NCBI RefSeq assembly: GCF_014779765.1
Contig: NZ_JACXZA010000003.1
Span: 434,001-498,000 of the forward strand
DNA from: Paenibacillus terricola
GTDB lineage: Bacteria; Bacillota; Bacilli; Paenibacillales; Paenibacillaceae
Reading direction: 5' to 3'
DNA: 64,000 nt
This document shows, one piece after another, positions 18,690 through 27,438 of the stretch. A program made the translations under genes and the position numbers. A model generated the notes under the pieces. It was not told where the DNA came from. It ran no database searches and saw nothing but the letters and a program-made list of their open reading frames with translations. How positions within the stretch are numbered: position 1 is the stretch's first letter; each line of letters opens with the position of its first letter.

Positions 18690-19406
18690 TTAGTTGCTCG
18701 TATATTTCACCCAGTCATAATACGCATACAGCGGATTGTTCCCGTTGTAGCTTCCGAGCCATGCATCTACCCCGGTTCCGTTCCACAAATTCATCATGAT
18801 TTTGCCTGGCGTCTGCGGGATATTGGATGTAGCGGTATGCTTCAATACACCGTCCACGTACCATTTGATGTAGCCGGACTGCCAGTCGAATGCATACGTG
18901 TGATACCCTTGCGAAGCGTCGAAGCCGAGATTTACAATTTTCTCATGTCCTCCGACACCGTTGGTGTAGTAGTTAAATTGAACCTTCGTCGTATCTTTGC
19001 CGAGGAACTCGATGTCGATTTCATCCCACTGCGTTCCGTCGCTTGGGCCTGTGTACGTAAAGAAGGAAGAGACGATGCCCGTATTCTTGGCTGGCTTCAT
19101 ATTAACCTCATACTTGCCGAAACCATACTTATTCGTGGACCGATACTCCGCACAATCAAACTTATTGTAGGATGGGCTTGTGATTTTCAATTCCAGTTGG
19201 CCTGAGCTTGTAAAATTCACGTTATTCGCTCTCCAAGTGCAGTTAAACATATTTCCGTTGGAATACCCGTCTGCCTTCTGCCATGTCGCTGAATTGAACC
19301 AACTCATCGGCTCATTGAATACCCAAGCTGCTGACGCTGATGAAACAAGAACGATTGCCAATAACAATGATGCGATTGCCGAAATCCCGACTTTTTTACG
19401 TAACAT
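18690..19406 (-). CDS. Secreted lichenase (GH16 endo-beta-1,3-1,4-glucanase)
   Basis: A 238-residue protein of standard size for secreted Bacillus/Paenibacillus lichenases. A signal peptide is predicted to be cut after ASA (about residue 26). The GH16 domain carries DEIDIEFLG (128-136; Glu129 nucleophile, Glu133 acid/base), the two family cysteines (NCTW and DCAEY) and [17 protein letters not shown]. It cleaves mixed-linkage beta-glucan outside the cell. It is a paralogue of the lipoprotein at 6059-6826. A promoter with an overlapping catabolite-repression-like site lies upstream at 19460-19487. Confidence 0.95.
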   Translation of the reverse strand: MLRKKVGISAIASLLLAIVLVSSASAAWVFNEPMSWFNSATWQKADGYSNGNMFNCTWRANNVNFTSSGQLELKITSPSYNKFDCAEYRSTNKYGFGKYEVNMKPAKNTGIVSSFFTYTGPSDGTQWDEIDIEFLGKDTTKVQFNYYTNGVGGHEKIVNLGFDASQGYHTYAFDWQSGYIKWYVDGVLKHTATSNIPQTPGKIMMNLWNGTGVDAWLGSYNGNNPLYAYYDWVKYTSN

Positions 19407-19459
19407 AACACCATACCTCCTAATAGTAATTGAAATAGATTACAAGGTTATGCTACCAA

Positions 19460-19487
19460 CTTATAGAAATGAAAGCGATACCAATAA
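19460..19487 (-). promoter_or_regulatory. Lichenase promoter with cre-like site
   Basis: On the minus strand TTATTG (19482-19487) and TATAAG (19460-19465) are separated by 16 bp. Plus-strand TGAAAGCGATACCA (19470-19483) between them matches the CcpA cre consensus at all but one weak position. A 10-bp direct repeat CGATACCAAT occurs at 19476-19485 and 19496-19505. Confidence 0.5.
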
Positions 19488-19611
19488 TTCAACTTCGATA
19501 CCAATCAATTATCCTCTTTCTCTGCAAGGCATTGCGGAACGAATGGAATTGGCGTTTATGTTACAACACCTAGAGGTTATACTTGGACAAGACGTTAGAA
19601 AGGAATGATTC

Positions 19612-19956
19612 ATGATGAAAACGAGCAAACATTCAGCCGAACACTACATATGGGGCGATAATTGTGACGGATGGCGTTTGGTGAAAAATCCGAATTTGAG
19701 CGTGATCCATGAACAAATGCCTCCTCGCACATCGGAAGTAAGACATTACCACGAGAAAGCTCAACAATTCTTCTTCATCCTGTCCGGAACGGCAACGATG
19801 GAGTTGAATGGCGAAGCGATTGTCCTAAACGCTCAGGAAGGTGTCGAAATCCCGCCGCTCGTCCCGCATCAGATGTTCAACAACTCCGATGAACCGGTTG
19901 AATTTCTTGTCATCTCGCAGCCAGCCAGCACGGGCGATCGAATCGTTGTGGAATAG
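19612..19956 (+). CDS. Single-domain cupin protein
   Basis: A 114-residue cytoplasmic protein with one conserved cupin barrel. Motif 1 holds the candidate metal ligands His-x-His and Glu (RHYHEKAQQFFFILSG, about residues 41-57). Motif 2 is PPLVPHQMFNN with a further His. AAGGAA precedes the ATG. Cupins of this size range from sugar epimerase-like or dioxygenase-like enzymes to small-molecule binders, so no reaction can be assigned. It stands alone between the lichenase promoter region and a terminator. Confidence 0.85.
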   Translation: MMKTSKHSAEHYIWGDNCDGWRLVKNPNLSVIHEQMPPRTSEVRHYHEKAQQFFFILSGTATMELNGEAIVLNAQEGVEIPPLVPHQMFNNSDEPVEFLVISQPASTGDRIVVE

Positions 19957-19967
19957 CATGCATAAGA

Positions 19968-20001
19968 AAGGGCATCCCAACAATCAAGTTGGGATGCCCT
20001 T
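19968..20001. terminator. Bidirectional intrinsic terminator
   Basis: A perfect 14-bp stem (19968-19981 with 19988-20001) and a six-base loop between the convergent cupin and MarR genes. Confidence 0.85.
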
Positions 20002-20012
20002 CATTATGCCTA

Positions 20013-20465
20013 TCAGTATTCCCGCTTGTTCCCCTTCTTCACATACTCCCAGTCGACCTCAACATTCTTGCGTACTCGCTGCAAGAGCTGATGCAGTGTC
20101 TCCGCTTCCGCTTCGGATAATCCAGCCAACGCAACCGCGTTCGAATGATCGCCTTCTCGCTTCAGGATAGGGTAAGCTTGCGCACCTTTATCCGTTGTAT
20201 AGAGCCTTTTAATCTTCTTATTTATTTCATCGTCTCTTTTTTCAATAAACCCTTGCATTTCGAGCTTCTGAATTGCGCGGGCCGCTGTTGTTCGGTCTAC
20301 CTTTATCATTTCGGCAAGCTTCTCCTGAATAATGCCCGGGTTCTCATAGATGCGTACCAAATATAAATACTGGCCTTTCGTCAGATCGATTTCCTTGAAC
20401 TCGATATTGCTTATGGAATCCAATGCCCTTGCGATCATGCCAACCTCACGAAGGATTTCCCTCAT
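20013..20465 (-). CDS. MarR-family transcriptional regulator
   Basis: The start is ATG 20463-20465, preceded by GGTGGG; upstream in-frame starts would run through the operator. The 150-residue protein has a winged helix-turn-helix (IIQEKLAEMIKVDRTTAARA as recognition helices, then a wing around EKRDDEINKKIKRLYT) and flanking dimerisation helices. A perfect 7-bp inverted repeat lies 29 bp upstream, between it and the divergent GNAT/YczE genes, so it probably represses itself and them. The ligand is unknown. Confidence 0.9.
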   Translation of the reverse strand: MREILREVGMIARALDSISNIEFKEIDLTKGQYLYLVRIYENPGIIQEKLAEMIKVDRTTAARAIQKLEMQGFIEKRDDEINKKIKRLYTTDKGAQAYPILKREGDHSNAVALAGLSEAEAETLHQLLQRVRKNVEVDWEYVKKGNKREY

Positions 20466-20493
20466 ATTCCCACCTGCCAGCGATATATATTTT

Positions 20494-20523
20494 TGTTGCA
20501 CTTGCAACATTTTACCCTATACT
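20494..20523. promoter_or_regulatory. MarR-type operator overlapping divergent promoter
   Basis: TGTTGCA-CT-TGCAACA (20494-20509) is a perfect inverted repeat. It overlaps the -35 (TTGCAC, 20496-20501) of a plus-strand promoter whose -10 is TATACT (20518-20523) with 16-bp spacing, driving the GNAT gene. Confidence 0.65.
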
Positions 20524-20591
20524 AAATGTAGTGCTGTTACTCATTATGACGGTTTTCACGAAGAAATAAAGCCTGGAAGGATTGAAAGCAT

Positions 20592-21035
20592 ATGAACTCA
20601 ACAAGAATTACTTCACCGGAAGCGCTTGAAGCTGCATTCGCAATAAGAAAGAACGTATTCGTCGAGGAACAAGGGGTCCCGCTTGCTGATGAATATGATC
20701 AATACGATACGCTGCAGGGACCATGTGAACATGTTCTCGCTTATTACGATGGGAAGCCTGTCGGAACAGGGAGAATGCGTACCGTCGAAGGGATCGGCAA
20801 ATTAGAGCGAATTTGTTTACTGGAGCCTTATCGTAAGTTTGGTATAGGGAAGAAGATTATCGCATCATTAGAGGAAATTGCAGTCGCGCGAGGACTTCAG
20901 AGGGTCAAATTGCACGGACAAACGCAGGCCCAAGGTTTCTACGAGAAGCTTGGCTATCAGGCTGCGTCAGAAATATTTATAGAGGATGGGATCCCTCATG
21001 TCTTGATGACGAAGGACCTCGCTGATACAAAATAA
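20592..21035 (+). CDS. GNAT-family N-acetyltransferase (YjcF/ElaA-like)
   Basis: A 147-residue acetyltransferase; ATG after GGAAGGA. It starts with the ElaA/YjcF-like block AFAIRKNVFVEEQGVPLADEYD, carries the acetyl-CoA pyrophosphate loop in LEPYRKFGIGKKIIASLEE and ends with the GFYEKLGYQ motif. It should acetylate a small amine using acetyl-CoA; the substrate is not deducible. Its stop overlaps the start of the next gene by one base (TAATG), so the two are translationally coupled and share the MarR-controlled promoter. Confidence 0.9.
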   Translation: MNSTRITSPEALEAAFAIRKNVFVEEQGVPLADEYDQYDTLQGPCEHVLAYYDGKPVGTGRMRTVEGIGKLERICLLEPYRKFGIGKKIIASLEEIAVARGLQRVKLHGQTQAQGFYEKLGYQAASEIFIEDGIPHVLMTKDLADTK

Positions 21036-21661
21036 TGCAGACGCACCGCGCATCAACCTTCGTCCTCTTCATCTGCGGCATTCTCATTCTAACCTTTGGC
21101 ATTGCACTAACGATACAAGCCGATCTTGGCGTGTCGCCTTTCGATGCTCTGTTAGTCGGCCTATCCTCAAGTGTCGGACTTACGGTCGGAAGTTGGGAAG
21201 TGCTCATTGCCATCATCCTGATCGGCTGTAACGCTTGTCTAGCTGGACGGCGGCCAGAAGTACTAGGGCTGGCAACTGCCTTCATTACAGGCATCGGGAT
21301 CGATGTATGGCTATTCTTATTGAATCATCTGGTCGAGCCTGAATTGATAGTTAATAAATTCATTTGTTTCGGCCTAGGCATGCTCATTATCGGCGCCGGT
21401 ACATCCATCTACTTGCACGCGAACTTCGCCCCGATTCCTATCGATCGACTTACACTCGTTCTGCGCAAGAAAACAAGGCTTAATTTAGTCGTTGCACGAA
21501 CCATCATTTATCTCGTATTCTTAATCGCCGCACTACTAGCTAGTGGACCAATCGGAATCGGGACCGTTCTCACCGTTTGTCTTGGGGGCATAATCCTGAA
21601 CTACTGGATGCCGCTTACGCAGAAGGTGATGCGCACTGACAACATGACACAGAGCAGCTGA
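21035..21661 (+). CDS. YczE/YitT-type integral membrane protein
   Basis: A 208-residue polytopic membrane protein with about five hydrophobic segments. It begins with the signature block FGIALTIQADLGVSPFDALL of the YczE/YyaS family, followed by repeats of short loops. The function of the family is not well established; B. subtilis YczE has been linked to surfactin/antibiotic production. It is coupled to the upstream acetyltransferase, so the pair may act together in export or detoxification (inference). Confidence 0.85.
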   Translation: MQTHRASTFVLFICGILILTFGIALTIQADLGVSPFDALLVGLSSSVGLTVGSWEVLIAIILIGCNACLAGRRPEVLGLATAFITGIGIDVWLFLLNHLVEPELIVNKFICFGLGMLIIGAGTSIYLHANFAPIPIDRLTLVLRKKTRLNLVVARTIIYLVFLIAALLASGPIGIGTVLTVCLGGIILNYWMPLTQKVMRTDNMTQSS

Positions 21662-21678
21662 AATAATCAGCTGCTCTG
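21650..21678. terminator. Intrinsic terminator overlapping the YczE-like 3' end
   Basis: A 12-bp stem (21650-21661 with 21667-21678) and an AATAA loop, followed by CATTTT. It overlaps the final codons of the membrane-protein gene and precedes the convergent GH43 stop. Confidence 0.85.
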
Positions 21679-21686
21679 CATTTTAA

Positions 21687-23219
21687 CTAACCCAACACTT
21701 TATATTCGAAGCTGGAGAACGATGCCGCCCCGCCGATCTCTTTTGTCGAGAACAGGAACAAGCCGATGCGGCAGCCCATGAAATGGTCGAGCTTGTACAG
21801 CATTTTATGATTAATGCCCAACTGCTTCCATTCCTCGCCATCCCCATAGTAGAACGTGCAGACATCATTGTTGTTTACAAAATCACCGTGCGCCTTCAGC
21901 GTCACCTTATCTCCGCTAACCGGTATGCGAGCATACTCCGTTCCCGGAACGCTGTCCACCAGATTGCCGAAGATCGTTCGGTCTTCGCTGTCTCTCGCCA
22001 GCATGACCAGATACGTCTGACCCGCTTCCTTCGTCAGCGCGATCAAGCCATACATGCTGATCAGGAAGCAAATTCCGGCATAGTCGCCATCCTTCAGCTC
22101 GCTGCCGTCGAGCGTTACCATTGCTTCGCACGCAGGACCCATGGAGCGCTGCGTCAACGTGTTAACCGCATACGTCAGATTCGGGCTGAGCTGGCCCGAT
22201 TGAATGCGGTATGACCCGTCCGCCACCGACCAGAGCGAATGATTCGGAATATGATTCCACTGCCAGAAATCCTTCAAACGAACTTTGCCTTCAGCATCCG
22301 GCTCATAGCAGAAATCGTCGCTGCCAACTAGCGGCTTATACTCATAGCCTGGACGCGTGCTCGGAATGTCGAGCGATCTCGGCGCTTCCTTCGCAAAGAC
22401 TGGCCAATCGTTCTCGAACTGGAGCGGAACGAGCACTGGAATACGGCCAACCGCGCCGTGATCCTGGAACAACATCGCATACCAATCGCCATCCGGCGTA
22501 TCGACGATGCCGCCTTGCGCGACGCCTGCATTGAAGTAACCCATATCATCGTTGAACACTTCGCCGCCTGTCCACTCTCCGTCCAGCGAATCCGCAACAT
22601 AGCAGGCTTGCGTACGGCGACCGTTAGTCGCTGGTGTGATATGAATAAAGAAGGCGTAGTATTTGCCGTTGATTTTGTACAAATGCGCACCTTCATAACC
22701 GAGGTAATACTTGTCCTTCTCCCGCACAATAATGCGGTTCAGGCCATCCTTCTTAGGACCTGATAGGTCTGCCTTCAACTCCGTCAGATGGATATCCGCG
22801 TTGCCGTAGATCAGATACACGCGATCGTCGTCGTCGAACAGAAGCGAGCAGTCGTGGTAGAAGCCCTCAATATACTGTCTCTTCCACGGACCTTCAATGT
22901 CAGTTGCAGTGTACAGGTACGTCTTATGTGTATCGTTCGCAACGAAGATGACGTAGAACTGCCCCTTATGATAGCGAATCGACGCCGCCCACATGCCTTG
23001 GCTGTAGATCGACTTGCCGTTCTCGAGACGCTGGCCCGGCGTATCTTCGAGCACATCATACATGTGAGTCGCAACTTCCCAATTCATAAGATCATATGAG
23101 CGCAGAATGACGCCGCCCGGCATCATGTGCATCGTCGTGCTAACCATATAATACGTGTCGTCCACCCGGATCACATCAAGATCGGGATAGTCGGCCCAAA
23201 TAATCGGATTTGGATGCAT
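21687..23219 (-). CDS. Cytoplasmic GH43 beta-xylosidase/arabinofuranosidase
   Basis: A 510-residue protein, ATG after AAGGAGAG, with no signal peptide. An N-terminal GH43 five-bladed propeller (about 1-320) has Asp13 (ADYPDLDVI) as general base, Asp123 (YHDCSLLFDDDD) as pKa modulator and Glu176 (GYEGAHL) as acid. The C-terminal half (about 330-510) is a beta-sandwich like the second domain of GH43 xylosidases. It should remove xylose or arabinose from short imported oligosaccharides. It lies 76 bp downstream of a second GH43 gene and opposite an AraC regulator, forming a compact pentose-oligomer module without its own transporter. Confidence 0.92.
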   Translation of the reverse strand: MHPNPIIWADYPDLDVIRVDDTYYMVSTTMHMMPGGVILRSYDLMNWEVATHMYDVLEDTPGQRLENGKSIYSQGMWAASIRYHKGQFYVIFVANDTHKTYLYTATDIEGPWKRQYIEGFYHDCSLLFDDDDRVYLIYGNADIHLTELKADLSGPKKDGLNRIIVREKDKYYLGYEGAHLYKINGKYYAFFIHITPATNGRRTQACYVADSLDGEWTGGEVFNDDMGYFNAGVAQGGIVDTPDGDWYAMLFQDHGAVGRIPVLVPLQFENDWPVFAKEAPRSLDIPSTRPGYEYKPLVGSDDFCYEPDAEGKVRLKDFWQWNHIPNHSLWSVADGSYRIQSGQLSPNLTYAVNTLTQRSMGPACEAMVTLDGSELKDGDYAGICFLISMYGLIALTKEAGQTYLVMLARDSEDRTIFGNLVDSVPGTEYARIPVSGDKVTLKAHGDFVNNNDVCTFYYGDGEEWKQLGINHKMLYKLDHFMGCRIGLFLFSTKEIGGAASFSSFEYKVLG

Positions 23220-23295
23220 AGCAAGTTCTCTCCTTTATGACTTCCATGAAAGTTATATTTCTGCTTGTCACGCGATCAATCGCATCATGCACGTG

Positions 23296-25110
23296 TTACT
23301 TCACAACGACTTCAATCGTGACCGCCGTCAGCGCCGGATTCAAGTCTTTGTCTTCCGTCAGATCAAGCACAGGATATCCGTCTATGTCAAAATGGACGCG
23401 GCGCAGTCCCGAGCAGCGCGGCGCTTCAACGCCTGGTCTGCCGTGGTACACGTTCCATAGAACGCCGTCTTCATCCGTCACATAGGAATTATGTCCGGTT
23501 CCGAACTCTCCCGGAACGCTTCTCGACGTGAGGAGAGGGTAGTTGCCTTTCGTCCAGCTCCTCGGGTCCAGAAGATCTACATTCGTATCGACTGTCAGCA
23601 GCCCGACACAATAAGTCGCATCTACGGCCGCACTAGAAAACGTCAAGAAAAGCTTGTTATCCCGAATAATCGCGAACGGTCCCTCGTCAACAAATGTATG
23701 ATTATTGGCCCAGCCGTAATCCGGCTTCGACAAAAGTACCGGATCACTAATAAGGCGCCATGGCTCCTTCGGATCAAGCTTCGCAATATAGATCCACGCC
23801 CCAATATCGACAGGCAGGAACTGACGCTCGGACCAAGCTGCATAACACTCGCCATTCAACTGAATGACGGTCATATCAAGCGAGATCACCTTGCCTGCCT
23901 CGCACAAGTATGAGCCGTCTTGCTTCACGACGCGCATCGGCTCGGACCAATCCGCAGCAACAGTTGGGTTGCCACCCTCGCGCAGCTTCATGACGTGACT
24001 CTCTTCATAGAAGAACTCACCTGTCGTTGCCGCATGGAAAATGTATAGGCTGCCTTCGATCGTATGAAGCTCCGGCGCCCACAGAAGTCCTTTGATAGGA
24101 TTATATGTCTTCGTATCAAGAATAAGCGACTCCTCGGCATGCACGAGACCCGAGATCGAATCCGACACCCTAATGTACAGCGTCTGGTTATGATCCGCAT
24201 CATTCGTAGCGATGAAGTAGTACTTCCCGTTCCACTTCGCAATGTTAGGATCGGCACGGTGCTCCATCGTTGGGAACGAGTAACGGTCTTGGTGAACGGT
24301 CCCCGAAACACGGTATGTACCTGGTACGTTCCAATTCACCTCGGCCGCCTGCCACTTTATTGACTTAGCTGCTGTTGTGCCGTCACTGTACACAGCCGTT
24401 GCACGAATAGCATTCAGCTCTTCTGCCGATGCTGCCGTTACTTGCTCCGGCACCTTCATCGCTACATTCGTAGGAACCGTCAGCCGGCATACCAGACGTT
24501 GCCCGATCTCTGCCGAGACGCTGATTGCATTGCGCGGAACGATTCCTTCAATGCTCGCAGACACGGAATCGTGTGCAAGCGCTTCCGCTTGTTCCGGAGC
24601 CGATGCGCCTGACAGGCTGAACAGATCCGCTAACACATTACGGTAGCTGTTGCCGTTCTCGTCCGTCCAGTGAATGATATACGTACCACTTGTCGCATCG
24701 TACAAGCACGCAACATCCTTAACATAGGTATCGCCCTTCAGGTCAATCAGACCAACCTCGTTATATTGCAGCAGATCGGCGGACGTAAACAATAGAACGG
24801 AGCCTTTGCTTTGCTCGTCCGGCTGTCCATCATGTTCAGTGCGTATAGCAACAACGCCGAATTTACCATCCGCTAATTGGAATAGGTAAGGACTCTTCAA
24901 GCTCTTCGCATTCATCGTACCGTTCTCGTTGTCTGTCGCCTTCGCGAATAAGACGCCGCTGTTATGATTCAGCGCTTCGTAGCGCTCTCCGTCTGCACTG
25001 TAAGCAAGATGCATGCTGTACGCGAGCTTGTTCGCGTAGATGATGTCTTCTTGAGGTTCACGTGTATAGCATAGAACATAGTTACGATCGTTTTTCATTT
25101 CTGTTATCAT
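23296..25110 (-). CDS. Signal-less three-part GH43 protein (propeller-like half, Ig-like, GH43)
   Basis: A 604-residue protein with no signal peptide. Residues about 1-165 resemble a GH43/GH32-type propeller fragment without recognisable catalytic acids. About 215-275 is a bacterial Ig-like (Big_4-type) domain with AVYSDGTTAAKSIKW and VPGTYRVSG. From about 280 onward is a complete GH43 catalytic domain with Asp287 (RADPNI), Asp412 (SLDMTV) and Glu476 (FVDEGPF). It is probably an arabinofuranosidase or xylosidase on intracellular oligomers. Surface-type Ig domains in a protein without export signal are odd. Start ATG at 25110 is accepted; Met5 is possible. Confidence 0.85.
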   Translation of the reverse strand: MITEMKNDRNYVLCYTREPQEDIIYANKLAYSMHLAYSADGERYEALNHNSGVLFAKATDNENGTMNAKSLKSPYLFQLADGKFGVVAIRTEHDGQPDEQSKGSVLLFTSADLLQYNEVGLIDLKGDTYVKDVACLYDATSGTYIIHWTDENGNSYRNVLADLFSLSGASAPEQAEALAHDSVSASIEGIVPRNAISVSAEIGQRLVCRLTVPTNVAMKVPEQVTAASAEELNAIRATAVYSDGTTAAKSIKWQAAEVNWNVPGTYRVSGTVHQDRYSFPTMEHRADPNIAKWNGKYYFIATNDADHNQTLYIRVSDSISGLVHAEESLILDTKTYNPIKGLLWAPELHTIEGSLYIFHAATTGEFFYEESHVMKLREGGNPTVAADWSEPMRVVKQDGSYLCEAGKVISLDMTVIQLNGECYAAWSERQFLPVDIGAWIYIAKLDPKEPWRLISDPVLLSKPDYGWANNHTFVDEGPFAIIRDNKLFLTFSSAAVDATYCVGLLTVDTNVDLLDPRSWTKGNYPLLTSRSVPGEFGTGHNSYVTDEDGVLWNVYHGRPGVEAPRCSGLRRVHFDIDGYPVLDLTEDKDLNPALTAVTIEVVVK

Positions 25111-25271
25111 AGGGAATAGATCACCTTTTTTTTGATATTTTCTAATACAAATACAAGATGACTTCGCGGATTATCGTATATTTTACATAGAAATTATAGA
25201 CTAGCGGCATCCGCCTCACAATGATCTATGATGATAGAAAATTGATCTATTCTATGATTGGGGAATGACAT

Positions 25272-26042
25272 ATGACCACCATCTATTATGTCGGCTATGG
25301 GTCCGATCACTCCGAAGATTTTGTATACGATATACCGGAAGGCCATGATTTCTGGCTGCTCATTACGACGCAAACCCCTGCCGTATTCTGGGTGGAGGGA
25401 GAGATTCGGGAGTATCCCGCCAATCACGCCGTCTTATATCCGCCCCATCAGAAAATCTATTACCGCGCCTGCACCGATACGTATGTGAACGATTGGATAC
25501 GGTTCGATTCCTCCGAGTCCTATGTGACGGAGACGACACTGCCGCTCGGCGTTCCGATTCCGCTGACGGATCCTGAATACTGCCATGAGCTGTTTCATCT
25601 GTTGGCGGCCGAGAATTATTTCAACTACGATTATCGAGAACTGTCGATCGATTATTTGCTGCGCGTTTTATTCAACAAACTGCATGAAGCCTACCAGTCG
25701 AAGGAGCGAACGCCGCATTATCAAGTGCTGCTTGACCTTCGGAAGTCGATCTATCACAATCCCGGCGCGGAATGGTCGGTTGCCGCAATGGCAGAGCATG
25801 TTCATCTCAGTACAGGCTATCTGCAGGCCTTGTACAAATCGACCTTCGGTATTTCTTGCATGGATGATGTCATCCAGAGCCGGATCCGATTGGCCAAGGA
25901 GAAGCTTATCTACGGACCGCTCCGTATTGCCGATATTGCTGCACAGTGCGGGTACAAGAATGTTGAGCATTTCACCCGGCAATTCCGACAGATCGCAGGG
26001 TGTACGCCGCGGGACTTCCGTAAGAAGGGTGCATCTCATTGA
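25272..26042 (+). CDS. AraC-family transcriptional regulator
   Basis: A 256-residue regulator with an N-terminal AraC-type cupin sugar-binding domain (about 1-150) and a C-terminal AraC DNA-binding domain (about 160-256; MAEHVHLSTGYLQALYKSTF, then IADIAAQCGYKNVEHFTRQF). GGGGAATG precedes the ATG. It is transcribed divergently from the two GH43 genes across a roughly 160-bp AT-rich gap, the usual position for an activator that responds to xylose, arabinose or a short oligomer. Confidence 0.92.
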   Translation: MTTIYYVGYGSDHSEDFVYDIPEGHDFWLLITTQTPAVFWVEGEIREYPANHAVLYPPHQKIYYRACTDTYVNDWIRFDSSESYVTETTLPLGVPIPLTDPEYCHELFHLLAAENYFNYDYRELSIDYLLRVLFNKLHEAYQSKERTPHYQVLLDLRKSIYHNPGAEWSVAAMAEHVHLSTGYLQALYKSTFGISCMDDVIQSRIRLAKEKLIYGPLRIADIAAQCGYKNVEHFTRQFRQIAGCTPRDFRKKGASH

Positions 26043-26049
26043 TAATAGA

Positions 26050-26122
26050 AACAGCGGCAGCCTTGGACCACAATAGTCCTAGACTGCCGCTGTTTTATTG
26101 AAGTAACGTTCCCCTTAGTGCA
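26050..26122. terminator. Intrinsic terminator merging into degenerate repeat copy R1
   Basis: AACAGCGGCAG (26050-26060) pairs with CTGCCGCTGTT (26084-26094), followed by TTTT. The next stretch (26098-26122) resembles the right flank of the R2-R5 element (TAACGTTCCCCTTAG), making this a likely fifth, diverged copy. Confidence 0.7.
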
Positions 26123-26123
26123 A

Positions 26124-26537
26124 TCATCTATTTGGAACGACAGAGAGTTTATGTTTTGTAATATAATGCATTATATTAACCCCAGCATCCTGTAACCATT
26201 TTAATGATTTTTCATCATATCCATCCCATTGTTCATCCCAAACAAAATTAAAGTATTTATCTACGTCTACATACATCATGTCTCTTAAATAACCAACAAA
26301 GTTAGTATTAACTGTATCAGCAGTAAATTTTAAAGGGTCATCTTTTATTATCTGATCAATATCACCAATCTTTTTAAATCCAAAATCTAATAGTTCGTCA
26401 AAGATGTCTCCTTCTGCACCGTTGAAAGTAGCTTCTACTCTTCCAATTGTGATTAATCGAACAAGCTTTATTGATAAATAAGTTTTTAGAGACTCCTCGT
26501 CAATATTTTGGTCTAATATCTCAATATCGTTTGACAT
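26124..26537 (-). CDS. Hypothetical acidic protein
   Basis: A 137-residue acidic, AT-rich gene with a good start (AAAGGTGGAGAT then ATG). There is no signal peptide or membrane segment. I do not recognise the family; the size, acidity and tryptophan-rich C-terminus (FVWDEQWDGY, LKWLQDAG) recall small immunity-type or SMI1/KNR4-like proteins, but there is no decisive motif. It is the most downstream member of a same-strand series of single genes separated by the repeated hairpin element. Confidence 0.7.
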   Translation of the reverse strand: MSNDIEILDQNIDEESLKTYLSIKLVRLITIGRVEATFNGAEGDIFDELLDFGFKKIGDIDQIIKDDPLKFTADTVNTNFVGYLRDMMYVDVDKYFNFVWDEQWDGYDEKSLKWLQDAGVNIMHYITKHKLSVVPNR

Positions 26538-26611
26538 ATCTCCACCTTTACACCTGCCGTTAATTCAATCGTAAAACCATTACACTCATTTCAACACAAA
26601 TTGTAAGCATC

Positions 26612-26700
26612 CTGCCCGATAGCTTAATGAAAAAAGCAGTCGATCGTATAGACCAGCTGCCTTCGTGCTTCAATTTAAGCTATCGTTTCCCGTTAGCTTA
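26612..26700 (-). repeat. Repeat element copy R2 (hairpin flanked by CCCGWTAGCTTA boxes)
   Basis: Plus-strand layout: CTGCCCGATAGCTTAATG, an A-run, an imperfect hairpin around 26636-26672, then TTAAGCTATCGTTTCCCGTTAGC and TTA. On the minus strand it reads as a gene-end box, a hairpin, a T-run and a second box, so it may also terminate transcription of the 26718-27365 gene. Confidence 0.75.
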
Positions 26701-26717
26701 GTCATATAATGGGCAAG

Positions 26718-27365
26718 TTATTGTAACGGTTTCCCATCTGGTTTCAAGAATCCACGCATTAGCTTATTGGATAGTGCCAAGGCTTCTTCACGCGTAGATG
26801 CAGGGGCAGATAACATCATTCCATTCTCAGAGTTCCATACGGTTTGAGGATCTCCATCTTTAGAATCGGGCTGTTGATCAGACGTTTTAAGAAGTAACGT
26901 GACTTGACTGAAGTCTTTGTTTGCGAATATGGAATGTGACTGATATATGTCGGAACCAATAGTAACTCCGCGTTTGTCATAAATAAAATAAGGGTACGAT
27001 ATCAAACCCCAGCCGTTATTGACGAAATGAATTTCCACCGTACGTTGATCCTGAGGCACTGGAATTTGTTCACCTACAATCTGAATCAACCCCTTAAATA
27101 CACGCTCTCCTTTTAAGCTTGTATGCACCTTGCCATTAATAACAACAGTTGCAGGTTCAACCCCTAATTTCGCCCCTTCAGAACCTAATTGATACTTAAC
27201 GCCTGCCAGCTCTAAATCAATGGTACGGGGGTACTTTACATAAATGATCCAAGCTACACCAATGATGATCACAATCAAGCTGAACGATACGATCCATCTT
27301 TTACAACCAGCCCCAAAAAACCTTTCAAAAAAATCGCGCTTAGGTTGAGCCTCCATTTTTACCAT
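26718..27365 (-). CDS. Hypothetical single-pass membrane protein
   Basis: A 215-residue protein with a basic cytoplasmic N-terminus (about 1-24), one strong membrane segment (about 25-45, IVSFSLIVIIIGVAWIIYV) and an extracytoplasmic domain rich in beta-strand-like stretches. There is no lipobox or catalytic motif. I do not recognise the family. The TGA/TAA end lies next to repeat R2 and the gene follows repeat R3, the same punctuated layout as its neighbours. Confidence 0.7.
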   Translation of the reverse strand: MVKMEAQPKRDFFERFFGAGCKRWIVSFSLIVIIIGVAWIIYVKYPRTIDLELAGVKYQLGSEGAKLGVEPATVVINGKVHTSLKGERVFKGLIQIVGEQIPVPQDQRTVEIHFVNNGWGLISYPYFIYDKRGVTIGSDIYQSHSIFANKDFSQVTLLLKTSDQQPDSKDGDPQTVWNSENGMMLSAPASTREEALALSNKLMRGFLKPDGKPLQ

Positions 27366-27438
27366 CCAATTTCCTTTAAATCCGTCATAATCAATCCTGT
27401 TTATTATGACGTATCTTATAGACTAAAGTTGCGCTAAA

